Positions 15,289-23,621 of a DNA stretch of 64,000 nt are shown here, one piece after another. Position 1 is the stretch's first letter; every line of letters begins with the position of its first letter. The position numbers and the translations under genes were made by a program. This DNA is from Stenotrophomonas acidaminiphila (lineage in GTDB: Bacteria > Pseudomonadota > Gammaproteobacteria > Xanthomonadales > Xanthomonadaceae), in NCBI GenBank assembly GCA_002951995.1, contig CP019797.1, positions 1,038,501-1,102,500 of the forward strand, written 5' to 3'. The notes under the pieces are model-generated. The model ran no database searches and was not told the origin of the DNA. It worked only from the letters and a program-made list of their open reading frames with translations.

Positions 15289-16179
15289 ATGATCGCCCGC
15301 CGCCCGTTCATCGCCCTCGCCGGCGCCGCCCTTGCCGGGATCGTCGCCGGCCCCGTACTGGCCCGCACCGCCGGCGCGGTGGCGCGCCGCCCCGCGACGC
15401 CCGGCTTCGACGCCCTGGAGGCCGAAAGCGGCGGGCGCCTGGGCGTGTGCCTGTGGCATCCGGCCAGCGGGGCCCGCTTCGGCCAGCGCATGGACGAGCG
15501 TTTCCCGATGTGCAGCACCTTCAAGTTCCTGCTGGTCGCCGCGGTCCTGCACCGGGCCGCGCAGGGCCGGCTGTCGCTGGACCGGCGGGTAGCGGTGCGG
15601 GCCTCGGACCTGATCGCCCATTCGCCGGTAAGCGCGCGCCATGTCGACAAGGACCTGGGCGTGCGCGACCTGTGCCGGGCGACGCTGACCACCAGCGACA
15701 ACGCCGCGGCCAACCTGCTGTTGCCGCTGGTCGACGGACCGGCCGGGTTGACCGCGTTCCTGCGCGCGCAGGGCGACGCGGTGACCGTCGCCGCACGCTA
15801 CGAGCCCGACGCCAACCGCTTCGCCCCCGACGACCCGCGCGACACCACCAGCCCGGCGGCCATGGCCGGCAACCTGCAGCGTTTCGTATTCGGGCAAGCG
15901 CTGGACGCGGCGTCGCGCCAGCAACTGGCCGATTGGCTGATCGACAACCAGACCGGCGACGCGCGCCTGCGCGCGGGGCTGCCGGCGGGCTGGCGGGTGG
16001 GCGACAAGACCGGCAGCAACGGCCGCGACACCAGCAACGACATCGCCGTGCTGTGGCCGCGGCGTGGCGGTAGCCCCTGGGTGCTGACCGTTTTCCTGCA
16101 GGGTTCCGTGCTCGACGACGCGGGGCGCGACGCCATCCTGCGCCGGGTCGGCGAACAGGCGACCACGTACCTGGGATGA
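15289..16179 (+). CDS. blaL2: Class A beta-lactamase, L2-like
   Basis: Periplasmic serine beta-lactamase, 296 residues with leader. All catalytic elements are present: S76-T-F-K79 (Ambler S70/K73), S136-D-N138 (S130), E172 with N176 (E166/N170), and K240-T-G (K234). A cysteine precedes the active serine (MCSTFK), as in L2 and several carbapenemases, but the position after KTG-S is Asn, so the 69-238 disulfide of KPC-type enzymes is absent. The leader starts MIARRPFIALAGAAL, a twin-arginine-like signal, consistent with the Tat export described for L2. Divergent from ampR, so it is probably inducible. Spectrum cannot be read from sequence alone; L2 enzymes are broad cephalosporinases inhibited by clavulanate. 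Confidence 0.9.
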   Translation: MIARRPFIALAGAALAGIVAGPVLARTAGAVARRPATPGFDALEAESGGRLGVCLWHPASGARFGQRMDERFPMCSTFKFLLVAAVLHRAAQGRLSLDRRVAVRASDLIAHSPVSARHVDKDLGVRDLCRATLTTSDNAAANLLLPLVDGPAGLTAFLRAQGDAVTVAARYEPDANRFAPDDPRDTTSPAAMAGNLQRFVFGQALDAASRQQLADWLIDNQTGDARLRAGLPAGWRVGDKTGSNGRDTSNDIAVLWPRRGGSPWVLTVFLQGSVLDDAGRDAILRRVGEQATTYLG

Positions 16180-16249
16180 GCCGGGGCGGTGTGCCGGCGG
16201 CGGCGCCGCGTGTACCCTGTGCGCCAGTTGGGGAAAGGAAACCGGGCGC

Positions 16250-17497
16250 ATGAGCCGCGAGCTGGTCTACCTGTTGTTGATCTTCGCGCTGCTGGTGATT
16301 CCGCGCGCACTGCAGCGCTTCTGCGTACCGGCGCCGCTGACCTGCCTGGTGTTCGGCATCGGCGTGATGCTGTGGCTGGGCGATGGCGCGCACGACCCGG
16401 TGGTGGGGCTGCTGGCCACGCTGGGCATTTCCTCGCTGTTCCTGTTCGCCGGCCTCGAGGTGGACCTGAAGGACCTGCGGCGCGGCATGTGGCCATTGCT
16501 GGTACACCTGCTGATCCGCAGCCTGACCCTGGCCGGGGTGGCCTGGCTGGGCTGGCGCTACGGCGGCCTGCAGTGGCAGGCGGCGGGGTTGCTGGCGCTG
16601 GCGCTGCTGACGCCATCGACCGGCTTCATCATGGATTCGCTCGCGCGCCTGGGGCTGGACGAGGCGGAACGGTTCTGGGTGAGCAGCAAGGCGATCGCTG
16701 GCGAACTGCTGGCGCTGGCGGCGTTGTTCGTGGTGCTGCAGGCCGGCGATCCCGCGCACATGGCGCTGTCCAGCCTGGTGCTGCTGGCGATGATGGTCGG
16801 CCTGCCGCTGCTGTTCGTCGGCCTCGGCCGCTGGGTGGCGCCGCATGCGCCGGGCTCGGAGTTCTCGCTGCTGGTGATGGTCGGCCTGCTCGCGGCCTAC
16901 ATCACCTATTCGCTGGGCGTGTACTACCTGGTGGGCGCCTTCATCGCCGGGCTGGTCGCGCGCCTGCTGCAGCAGCGCATGCCGCTGCTGGCCTCGCACG
17001 AGAACCTGCACGCGCTGCGCCTGTTCGCCTCGTTCTTCGTCCCGTTCTACTTCTTCAATGCCGGCACCAAGGTGCCCGGCGACGCGCTCAGCTTCGAGGC
17101 GCTGGGGCTGGGCGTGGTGATCACCCTGGTGGTGCTGCCGCTGCGCATCGCGGTGGTCTGGCTGCAGCGGCGGGTGCTGTTCGGCGAGAGCTTCATGTCC
17201 AGCCTGCGGGTGTCGCTGGCGTTGTCGCCGACCCTGATCTTCACCCTGGTGCTGGCCGGCATCATGCGCGAACGCTTCGACGCCCCGGCGGTGCTGTACG
17301 GCGCGCTGCTGCTGTATGCGGCGTTGAACACGCTGCTGCCGTCGCTGGTGCTGCGCGCGCCGCTGAGCGTGGATCCGCTGGGCAAGGACATCGCGCACGA
17401 TGCGGACGTGGCGGTGCAGCCGCCCGCGCCGCCGCCGGCAGGCGCCGACCGGCCGGTGCTGATCGACGGCGCGCGGCCGCCTTCCGGCCAGGCGTGA
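16250..17497 (+). CDS. CPA2 cation:proton antiporter without RCK domain
   Basis: Integral inner-membrane protein of 415 residues, almost entirely hydrophobic helices (about 11-13), with the Na+/H+ exchanger fold of the CPA2 family: GISSLFLFAGLEVDLKDL, TPSTGFIMDSLARLGL, VGAFIAGLVARLL, and SFFVPFYFFNAGTKV. Unlike the YbaL-like gene upstream it stops after the membrane domain and has only a short Pro-rich cytoplasmic tail, with no TrkA-N domain. A Shine-Dalgarno AAAGGA lies 10 bases before the ATG. Ion specificity (K+ or Na+) cannot be told. It follows bla on the same strand after 70 bp, which is not evidence of co-function. Confidence 0.85.
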   Translation: MSRELVYLLLIFALLVIPRALQRFCVPAPLTCLVFGIGVMLWLGDGAHDPVVGLLATLGISSLFLFAGLEVDLKDLRRGMWPLLVHLLIRSLTLAGVAWLGWRYGGLQWQAAGLLALALLTPSTGFIMDSLARLGLDEAERFWVSSKAIAGELLALAALFVVLQAGDPAHMALSSLVLLAMMVGLPLLFVGLGRWVAPHAPGSEFSLLVMVGLLAAYITYSLGVYYLVGAFIAGLVARLLQQRMPLLASHENLHALRLFASFFVPFYFFNAGTKVPGDALSFEALGLGVVITLVVLPLRIAVVWLQRRVLFGESFMSSLRVSLALSPTLIFTLVLAGIMRERFDAPAVLYGALLLYAALNTLLPSLVLRAPLSVDPLGKDIAHDADVAVQPPAPPPAGADRPVLIDGARPPSGQA

Positions 17498-17808
17498 GGT
17501 TTCATGGTCGTTCCCCGCTGGCCGGGGAAGGACGCTGATCCCGCCCGCCGCGGTTTCCATTCCCGCGAAGGCAACACCATGCACAGGAAGGTACGCCCGA
17601 CCCGAAGGGGTGAGAGGTCGGGTCCGGGCAACGCGCCGACGCGGTTGCCCGGGTGCTGCGGATTCCCGCGACGATGGTGCGCAAGGGGGCATCAGGCCGG
17701 CGACGGCCCGCCGGATCGCCGCCGCCCGAACGTTGCCGCGCGCCCCGCCGCCGCGCCGGGCGACCGCCACGGCTTGCCGCCGCCGGAGGCAACGGCTAGG
17801 GTCGGGGC
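17498..17808. other. 311-bp gene-free gap with three hairpins
   Basis: No credible coding sequence. Three perfect inverted repeats follow each other: TTCCCCG-N5-CGGGGAA at 17511-17529, which may terminate the antiporter transcript; CCCGACC-N13-GGTCGGG at 17596-17622; and GGGCAAC-N11-GTTGCCC around 17626-17650. The stretch has the look of a REP-type intergenic element, but no second copy is present in this window. Confidence 0.45.
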
Positions 17809-18450
17809 ATGAAGCGCTCTTTTCCCGCAGGCCTGCTGCCGCTGTTGCTCGTCCCGGTCGCGTCGATGGCGGCGCCGGCCGCCCCCGCCGCCGACACCGG
17901 CGCCGCCGGGTTCCTGGCGGCCCTGGCCCAGCATTGCGGGCAGGCGTTCGCCGGCCGCGTGGTGGCCAACCGGCCGGCAAGCGCCACGCCCGATCCCTTC
18001 GAAGGCCAGGCCCTGGTGATGCACGTGCGCGGGTGCGACGCACCGGCGCAGGAGCTGCGGGTGCCGTTCCACGTCGGCGAGGACCGGTCGCGGACCTGGG
18101 TGCTGACCCGCGTCGGCGATCGCCTGCGGCTGAAGCACGACCATCGTCATGCCGATGGCAGCCCGGACAAGGTCACCCTCTACGGCGGCGATACCCGTGA
18201 GCCGGGTACCGCACGGCGGCAGGCGTTCCCGGTGGACGCCGCGTCCGTGGCGATGTTCGGGCGCGAGGGCCTGGCCGGGTCGCTGCGCAACACCTGGGCG
18301 ATGGAAATCGAGCCGGGGCGGCGCTTCCTGTATGAACTTTCGCGGCCGGACGGGCGCCTGTTCCAGGTCGAGTTCGACCTCACCCGCCCGGTGGACGCAC
18401 CGCCGCCGCCGTGGGGCGCCGATGCCGCCGCCACGGAAAAGGGCGCCTGA
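17809..18450 (+). CDS. Secreted protein of unknown function
   Basis: I do not recognise this family. The product is 213 residues with a clear Sec signal peptide (MKRSFPAGLLPLLLVPVASMAAPA). The mature protein has about 180 residues of mixed composition with two cysteines (QHCGQ and VRGCDA), which could form a disulfide, and reads as a beta-rich single domain (LRLKHDHRH...KVTLYGGD, FLYELSRPDGRLFQVEFDL). Proteins of this type are common as hypothetical secreted proteins in Xanthomonadaceae. Codon usage matches its neighbours, so it appears native. It ends inside a terminator that it shares with the convergent DUF3011 gene. Confidence 0.7.
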   Translation: MKRSFPAGLLPLLLVPVASMAAPAAPAADTGAAGFLAALAQHCGQAFAGRVVANRPASATPDPFEGQALVMHVRGCDAPAQELRVPFHVGEDRSRTWVLTRVGDRLRLKHDHRHADGSPDKVTLYGGDTREPGTARRQAFPVDAASVAMFGREGLAGSLRNTWAMEIEPGRRFLYELSRPDGRLFQVEFDLTRPVDAPPPPWGADAAATEKGA

Positions 18451-18461
18451 CCGGCGCCCTT
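18439..18461. terminator. Bidirectional terminator overlapping a stop codon
   Basis: AAGGGCGCC at 18439-18447 and GGCGCCCTT at 18453-18461 form a perfect 9-bp stem around TGACC. The TGA of the secreted-protein gene is in the loop. AAAA lies on the left flank, giving a T tract for transcription of the minus-strand gene as well. Confidence 0.65.
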
Positions 18462-18483
18462 CGTTCCGATCCGATGGCGGCCC

Positions 18484-19461
18484 TCAGCGCGCGCCGAAGC
18501 GCGCGCGGCAGCCGCCGTTCACCCATACGCTGTTGCCGTTGTAGCCCCAGTTGCGGCCTTCCACGCACTGGGTCCGGGACAGCTGCTGGATCAGTACCGG
18601 GCGGCCCTGGCGACGTTCCCAGGCGCAGGAACGCATGCGGTTGTCCTCGCTGCTGCACTCGATGCTGTAGTTGGAACCGCCCCAGTTGCCACCGTTGCCA
18701 CCGCCCCAGCCGCCACCGCGGCCCTCGGCGAACTCGGCGCGGCAGCCGTCGCTGACCCACACCGCGCCATTGCTGCTGCCCCAGCTGTGGCCTTCGATGC
18801 ACTGCGACTTGGACAACTGCCGCACCAGCGTGGCGCGGCGCCAGTCGGTGCGGCACACGCGCTGGCGGTTGTCGTTGCTCTCGCAGCGGATGGTCTGGCC
18901 GTTGCCGGCATTGCCACCGCCCCAGCCGCCACCCCAGTTGCCGCCACGGCCTTCGGCGAACTCGGCGCGGCAGCCATTGTCGACCCACACGCTGCCGTTG
19001 CCGCTGCCCCAGTTGCGGCCTTCCACGCACTGGGTATTGGACAGCTGGCGCACCAGCACCGCGCCGCGCCAGCCGGTGTTGCACACGCGCTGGCGGTTGT
19101 CGTTGCTCTCGCAGCGGATGGTGTCGCCGTTGCCGCCCCAGTTGCCGTTGCCGCCGCCGTTGCTCCAGCCACCGCGGCCCGGGCCGAAGTCGGCGCGGCA
19201 GCCGTTGCCGACCCACACCGTGCCGTCGCGGCTGCCCCAGTTCTGCCCCTCGATGCAGCGGGTGCTGGACAGCTGGCGCACGATGATGGCGTCGCGCCAG
19301 CCGGTATTGCAGACCTGCTGGCGGTTGTTGATGCTCTCGCAGCGCACCGCCGCCACGGTGCCCGGGCCGTTGCCATAGGGCGATTGCGCGGCGGCGCCGG
19401 GGGCGAGCAGGGCACCCGGCAGGAGGGCGGTGAGTCCGGCGAGCAGCAGCGGGCGGTTCAT
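18484..19461 (-). CDS. Secreted DUF3011 protein with four tandem repeats
   Basis: A 325-residue exported protein (signal peptide to about residue 25, AAA-Q cleavage) made of four DUF3011 repeats. Each has four cysteines: 41/51/69/88, 117/127/145/164, 193/203/221/240 and 269/279/299/318. The first cysteines are exactly 76 residues apart in every case. A repeat contains ESNDNRQRVC, VRQLSxTQC, EGRNWG and VWVxxGCRAEF; between them lie Gly/Trp/Asn-rich linkers (GRGGNWGGGWGGGN). Four cysteines per repeat suggest two disulfides each, fitting an extracytoplasmic location. The function of DUF3011 is not established; a carbohydrate- or wall-binding role would be a guess. Single gene, convergent with the upstream secreted protein. 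Confidence 0.85.
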   Translation of the reverse strand: MNRPLLLAGLTALLPGALLAPGAAAQSPYGNGPGTVAAVRCESINNRQQVCNTGWRDAIIVRQLSSTRCIEGQNWGSRDGTVWVGNGCRADFGPGRGGWSNGGGNGNWGGNGDTIRCESNDNRQRVCNTGWRGAVLVRQLSNTQCVEGRNWGSGNGSVWVDNGCRAEFAEGRGGNWGGGWGGGNAGNGQTIRCESNDNRQRVCRTDWRRATLVRQLSKSQCIEGHSWGSSNGAVWVSDGCRAEFAEGRGGGWGGGNGGNWGGSNYSIECSSEDNRMRSCAWERRQGRPVLIQQLSRTQCVEGRNWGYNGNSVWVNGGCRARFGAR

Positions 19462-19619
19462 GGCGGCGTCCCTGTTCAGGTTTGGATGGGCGAACTATAG
19501 GAAGAGTCTGGCTTAAGCGGGCGTGACTGCGGCGCGGATTTGCTCCGCTCGCCGGCCGGCCGCAAAATAGCCGGCTCGCCGGCACCCTCCCGCGCCGGTA
19601 TTCCCCTGCGGAGCTTTCC

Positions 19620-21377
19620 ATGCGTACCCACTTCTGCGGCCTGGTCGACGAGACCCTGATCGGCCAAACCGTGACCCTTGCCGGCTGGACCGACGTTGCC
19701 CGCAACCAGGGCGGTGTGTGCTTCATCGATCTGCGCGACCACGAGGGCATCGTGCAGGTGACGGTGGAGATCGACAACGCCGAGGTGTTCGCGGTGGCCG
19801 CGTCGCTGGGCTACGAAGACGTGCTGCAGGTCGAAGGCGTCGTGCGTGCCCGCCACGCGGTCAACGACAAGATGCGCACCGGCAGGGTGGAAGTGATCGC
19901 CAGCCGCATCACCGTGCTCAACAAGGCCGCGCCGCTGCCGTTCCACGCCCACGAGAACCCGGGCGAGGACACCCGCCTGAAGTACCGCTACCTGGATCTG
20001 CGTCGTCCGGAGATGCAGCGCATGCAGCGCACCCGCATCAAGCTGGTGCAGGCGCTGCGCCGGCACCTGGACGCGCGCGGCTTCCAGGACATCGAGACCC
20101 CGATCCTGACCAAGGCCACCCCGGAAGGCGCGCGCGACTTCCTGGTGCCGGCACGCATGCACCCGGGCGAGTTTTACGCGCTGCCGCAGAGCCCGCAGCT
20201 GTTCAAGCAGATCCTGATGGTGGCCGGCTTCGACCGCTACTACCAGATCGCGCGCTGCTTCCGCGACGAGGCGCTGCGCGCCGACCGCCAGCTGGAATTC
20301 ACCCAGCTGGACATGGAGTTCGCCTTCGTGCGCGAGCGCGACGTGCAGGACTTCGTCGAGGACATGATCCGTTCGATCTTCAGGGAAGTGGTCGCCGTCG
20401 AGCTCGACGCGCAGTTCCCGCGCATGACCTGGGCCGAGGCGATGCGCCGCTACGGCTCGGACAAGCCGGACCTGCGCATCGACCTGGAACTGGTCGACGT
20501 GGCCGCGCTGGTCAAGGACAGCGGGTTCGCGGTGTTCACCGCCGCGGCCAACGACGCCGACGGCCGCGTGGCCGCGCTGCGCATCCCCGGTGGCGCAGCG
20601 CTGAGCCGCAAGCAGATCGACGAGTACGCCGCGCACGCCGCCAAGTACGGCGCCAAGGGCCTGGCCTACATCAAGCTCGCCGACAACGGCGAGGTCAGCT
20701 CGCCGATCCAGAAGTTCTTCAGCGATGACGCCTTCGCCGCGCTGCTCAAGCATGTCGGCGCCGGCAACGGCGACATCGTGTTCTTCGGCGCCGGTGGCTA
20801 CAACAAGGTGTCCGACTTCATGGGCGCGCTGCGGCTGAAGGCCGGCAAGGACTTCGGCAGGGTCGCCGAGGGCTGGCGCCCGCTGTGGGTCACCGATTTC
20901 CCGATGTTCGAATGGGATGACGAGGAGCAGCGCTACGTCGCCCTGCATCACCCCTTCACCGCGCCGGCGGTGGACGACGTCGCCGACCTGCGCGCCAATG
21001 CCCGCACCGCGGTGTCGCGCGGCTACGACATGGTGCTCAACGGCAACGAGATCGGCGGCGGTTCGATCCGCATCCACCGCCCGGAGATGCAGAGCGCGGT
21101 GTTCGAACTGCTCGGCATCGGCGCCGAGGAAGCGCGCGCCAAGTTCGGCTTCCTGCTGGACGCGCTGAACTACGGCGCGCCGCCGCACGGTGGCATCGCT
21201 TTCGGCATCGACCGCATCGCCGCGCTGATGGCCGGCACCGAGTCGATCCGCGACGTGATCCCGTTCCCGAAGACCACCGGCGCGCAGTGCCTGATGACCG
21301 ACGCGCCGTCGCCGATCGCCGACGCGCAGCTGGCCGAAGTGCACGTGCAGGTGCGTCCGCAGCCGGCCAAGGGCTGA
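19620..21377 (+). CDS. aspS: Aspartate--tRNA ligase
   Basis: Class II aminoacyl-tRNA synthetase that charges tRNA-Asp. Length 585 residues, close to the bacterial norm of 590. In order: N-terminal OB-fold anticodon-binding domain (starts [23 protein letters not shown]), class II catalytic core with motif 2 ([21 protein letters not shown]), the bacterial GAD insertion domain in the middle, and motif 3 ([16 protein letters not shown]). A GNAT gene follows after 7 bp and is probably co-transcribed. Whether the enzyme is discriminating or also charges tRNA-Asn cannot be told here. Confidence 0.97.
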   Translation: MRTHFCGLVDETLIGQTVTLAGWTDVARNQGGVCFIDLRDHEGIVQVTVEIDNAEVFAVAASLGYEDVLQVEGVVRARHAVNDKMRTGRVEVIASRITVLNKAAPLPFHAHENPGEDTRLKYRYLDLRRPEMQRMQRTRIKLVQALRRHLDARGFQDIETPILTKATPEGARDFLVPARMHPGEFYALPQSPQLFKQILMVAGFDRYYQIARCFRDEALRADRQLEFTQLDMEFAFVRERDVQDFVEDMIRSIFREVVAVELDAQFPRMTWAEAMRRYGSDKPDLRIDLELVDVAALVKDSGFAVFTAAANDADGRVAALRIPGGAALSRKQIDEYAAHAAKYGAKGLAYIKLADNGEVSSPIQKFFSDDAFAALLKHVGAGNGDIVFFGAGGYNKVSDFMGALRLKAGKDFGRVAEGWRPLWVTDFPMFEWDDEEQRYVALHHPFTAPAVDDVADLRANARTAVSRGYDMVLNGNEIGGGSIRIHRPEMQSAVFELLGIGAEEARAKFGFLLDALNYGAPPHGGIAFGIDRIAALMAGTESIRDVIPFPKTTGAQCLMTDAPSPIADAQLAEVHVQVRPQPAKG

Positions 21378-21384
21378 GCGGCCG

Positions 21385-21909
21385 ATGGCCGGCGTCATCC
21401 GTCGCGCATCGCCCGACGACGCCGGCGTGCTGTGCGCGCTGGCCGAGCGTACCTTCGTGGAGACGTTCGGCCACCTGTACCCGCCGCAGGACCTGGCCGA
21501 TTACCTGGCCAGCGCCTATCCGCCGGAGCTGCAGCGCCGCCAGCTGCAGTCGGGCGAGTACGCCGCCTGGCTGCTGGAGGTGGGCGACGAACCGGTCGGC
21601 TTCGCCTTCGCCGGCCCCTGCGGCCTGCCACATGCCGACGCCCGTCCCGGCGATGGCGAGCTCAAGCGTCTGTACGTGCTCCGCGGCCACCAGGGCGGCG
21701 GCTGGGGTGGCAAGCTGTTCGCGGCGGCCGAGCAATGGCTGCTGGGCGCCGGCCCGCGCACGCTGTGGATCGGGGTGTGGTCGGAGAACTTCGGTGCGCA
21801 GCGCTTCTACGCCCGCCACGGCTTCGACAAGGTCGGCGAGTACGACTTCCCGGTCGGCCGCACCCGCGACCGCGAGTTCATCCTGCGCCGTCCCGCGCCC
21901 GGCGTGTGA
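21385..21909 (+). CDS. GNAT family N-acetyltransferase
   Basis: A 174-residue single-domain acetyltransferase of the GNAT fold. The acetyl-CoA binding motif A is around LKRLYVLRGHQGGGWGGKLF, and motif B around FGAQRFYARHGFDKVGEYDFPVG. Substrate unknown. It starts 7 bp after the aspS stop, which indicates co-transcription; similar GNAT genes follow aspS in related genomes, but a functional link to tRNA charging is not known. Confidence 0.88.
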   Translation: MAGVIRRASPDDAGVLCALAERTFVETFGHLYPPQDLADYLASAYPPELQRRQLQSGEYAAWLLEVGDEPVGFAFAGPCGLPHADARPGDGELKRLYVLRGHQGGGWGGKLFAAAEQWLLGAGPRTLWIGVWSENFGAQRFYARHGFDKVGEYDFPVGRTRDREFILRRPAPGV

Positions 21910-21929
21910 TTCCGTAGCCCGGTGCCCGC

Positions 21930-22937
21930 TCAGCGGGCCTTGCCGAGCACATGCGCGCCGTCGGCGGTGTGGTGTTCGGGAATGCCGTAGACCTCGCCCA
22001 GCGCCTGGATGAAACCCTCCACGTCCTCGCCACGGAACACCCCGCTGACGCGGTAGGACGCCAGTCCCGGATCGGCCAGCAGCACCGGTTTGAAGCTGTA
22101 GCGGCCGAACTCGGCCACCGCTTCCGGCAGCGGCGTGTCGTTGAACACCAGCCGCCCGGACAGCCAGCCCGGCGCCGAGCCCGCCGCCACCGCCGCGTCC
22201 GTCACCTGCAGGCGCTGCGCGGCCATGCGCGCGCGCTGTCCCGGGACCAGCACGCCCAGCCGCGTGGCCGGGTGCGCGGCGCCGTCGCCTCCACGCAACT
22301 CGACGCTGCCCTCGTACAGGGTCACGTCGGCGGCCGCGCCGAGCCGCGAGACCTCGAACTGGGTGCCCAGTGCGCGCACGCTGCCGGCGGCGGTCTGCAC
22401 CACGAACGGGCGTTCGCTGTCGCGTGCCACGCGGAAAAAGGCGCGGCCACCGTCCAGCCGCACCGAACGACCGCGCGGGTCATAGCGCACCTGCACCCGC
22501 GTGTCCGCGTCCAGGTCCACGCGGGTGCCGTCCTCGAGCTGCAGCGAACGGCGCTCGCCGATGGCGGTGCGGTAGCTGCTTTCGACAGCGCGCGGCGGCA
22601 GCAGCAGGGCCGCCAGGCCGGCGGCGCAGGCCAGCACCAGCGCGGCCGCCGCGGCGACCGGCCAGCGCCGCCGGCGCGGCGTGCGGCGCGCGGCCATGCG
22701 CGGGCGCGGCATGCGCACCGCAAGCTCGGGTGCGGTGGCGAACTCGCCCAGCGACGACCACAGCGCCTCGATGCGGCCATACGCGGTGCGGTGCACCGGG
22801 TCGGCGTGCAGCCATTGCTGCCAGGCCTGGCGGTCGCGCTCGCTGGCGTCGTCGGCACGCATGCGGACGAACCAGGCGGTCGCCTGTTGCTCCACGAGGT
22901 TGCTGCCGTCGTGGGCGGAAGTGTCCGGTCTGCTCAT
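21930..22937 (-). CDS. fecR: FecR-family sigma regulator
   Basis: Inner-membrane regulator of the FecR family, 335 residues. The cytoplasmic N-terminal FecR_N part has the WxxR-like ATAWFVRMRADDASERDRQAWQQWL, then an Arg-rich stretch, one transmembrane helix at about 93-115 (VAAAAALVLACAAGLAALLL), and the periplasmic FecR domain (SYRTAIGERRSLQLEDGTRVDLDADT, GRAFFRVARD, RPFVVQTAAGSVRALGTQFEV), ending in a secretin/TonB short N-terminal-like segment (DTPLPEAVAEFGRYS). It overlaps the upstream sigma gene by 4 bp (ATGA), so the pair is translationally coupled. It should carry the signal from the divergent STN-type receptor to the sigma factor. Confidence 0.92.
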   Translation of the reverse strand: MSRPDTSAHDGSNLVEQQATAWFVRMRADDASERDRQAWQQWLHADPVHRTAYGRIEALWSSLGEFATAPELAVRMPRPRMAARRTPRRRRWPVAAAAALVLACAAGLAALLLPPRAVESSYRTAIGERRSLQLEDGTRVDLDADTRVQVRYDPRGRSVRLDGGRAFFRVARDSERPFVVQTAAGSVRALGTQFEVSRLGAAADVTLYEGSVELRGGDGAAHPATRLGVLVPGQRARMAAQRLQVTDAAVAAGSAPGWLSGRLVFNDTPLPEAVAEFGRYSFKPVLLADPGLASYRVSGVFRGEDVEGFIQALGEVYGIPEHHTADGAHVLGKAR

Positions 22938-23461
22938 GTGTCCGCCAGTCGCGACTGCAGGTGCAGCAGTGCGCGCATCATGTGTTTTTCCACCGCGCTC
23001 ACGCTCACCTGCAGTTGCAGCGCGATGGCGGCATAGGTCATGCCTTCGTAGCGCTGCAGCAGGAATACCTCGCGGCAGCGCGGTGGCAGTTCGTCCAGCG
23101 CCGACAGGAACTGCTGCAGCCGCTCCCTGCCTGCGTAGACGTGATACCCGGCCGGCTCCTCACTGGGCAGCTCGTGCACGCTGGCATCGAGTGGCTCGTG
23201 CTGCCCGGCGTGGTGGCTGCGGTCGCGGCGGAAGCGGTCGCGCAGCAGGTTGGAGGCGATGCGCAGCACGTAGGCCTCGGCGTTGTCCACCCGCGTCGGC
23301 GAGCGCGCCAGGCGGATCAGCGCCTCCTGCGCCAGGTCCTCGGCATCGGCATCGTGCTGCAGATGGCGGCGGAAGTAGCGCAGCAGCATGGGACGGAAGT
23401 GGCGGACGTGGTCCGGCTCCCAGCGCATGGCCAGTACCTGGTCTGCGGTGAACGGCGGCAT
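22934..23461 (-). CDS. fecI: FecI-like ECF sigma factor
   Basis: ECF sigma factor of 175 residues. Region 2 has HDADAEDLAQEALIRLA with the acidic DAED motif that contacts RNA polymerase, and region 4 has LPPRCREVFLLQRYEGMTYAAIALQLQVSVSAVEKHMMRAL, typical of FecI-type sigma factors. The stop overlaps the fecR start by 4 bp. The start at 23461 is the best choice from length but has no strong Shine-Dalgarno sequence; a start 12 codons later is possible. Across 160 bp lies a divergent TonB receptor with a signalling domain, so this is a cell-surface signalling module. Its target genes probably include that receptor. Confidence 0.9.
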   Translation of the reverse strand: MPPFTADQVLAMRWEPDHVRHFRPMLLRYFRRHLQHDADAEDLAQEALIRLARSPTRVDNAEAYVLRIASNLLRDRFRRDRSHHAGQHEPLDASVHELPSEEPAGYHVYAGRERLQQFLSALDELPPRCREVFLLQRYEGMTYAAIALQLQVSVSAVEKHMMRALLHLQSRLADT

Positions 23462-23621
23462 CGCGAAGGAACCCCGGGCGGATGACCCGCCGACGGTAAG
23501 CGCTGGCGCCGCACCCGCGCAACCGTGCGGTGGCCGGGTGAGGTATGCGCATCGCGCTGCGTCTGCGAAGAGGGGAGCCTGGCACAGGCCGCCATCCGAC
23601 ATCGCTTGGGGGAAACCATAG

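Noticed and set aside
23462..23621. Fur box upstream of the STN receptor
   Set aside because: The gap has no AT-rich GATAAT-like 19-mer; only GC-rich sequence and a CCGCAC-N10-GTGCGG dyad.
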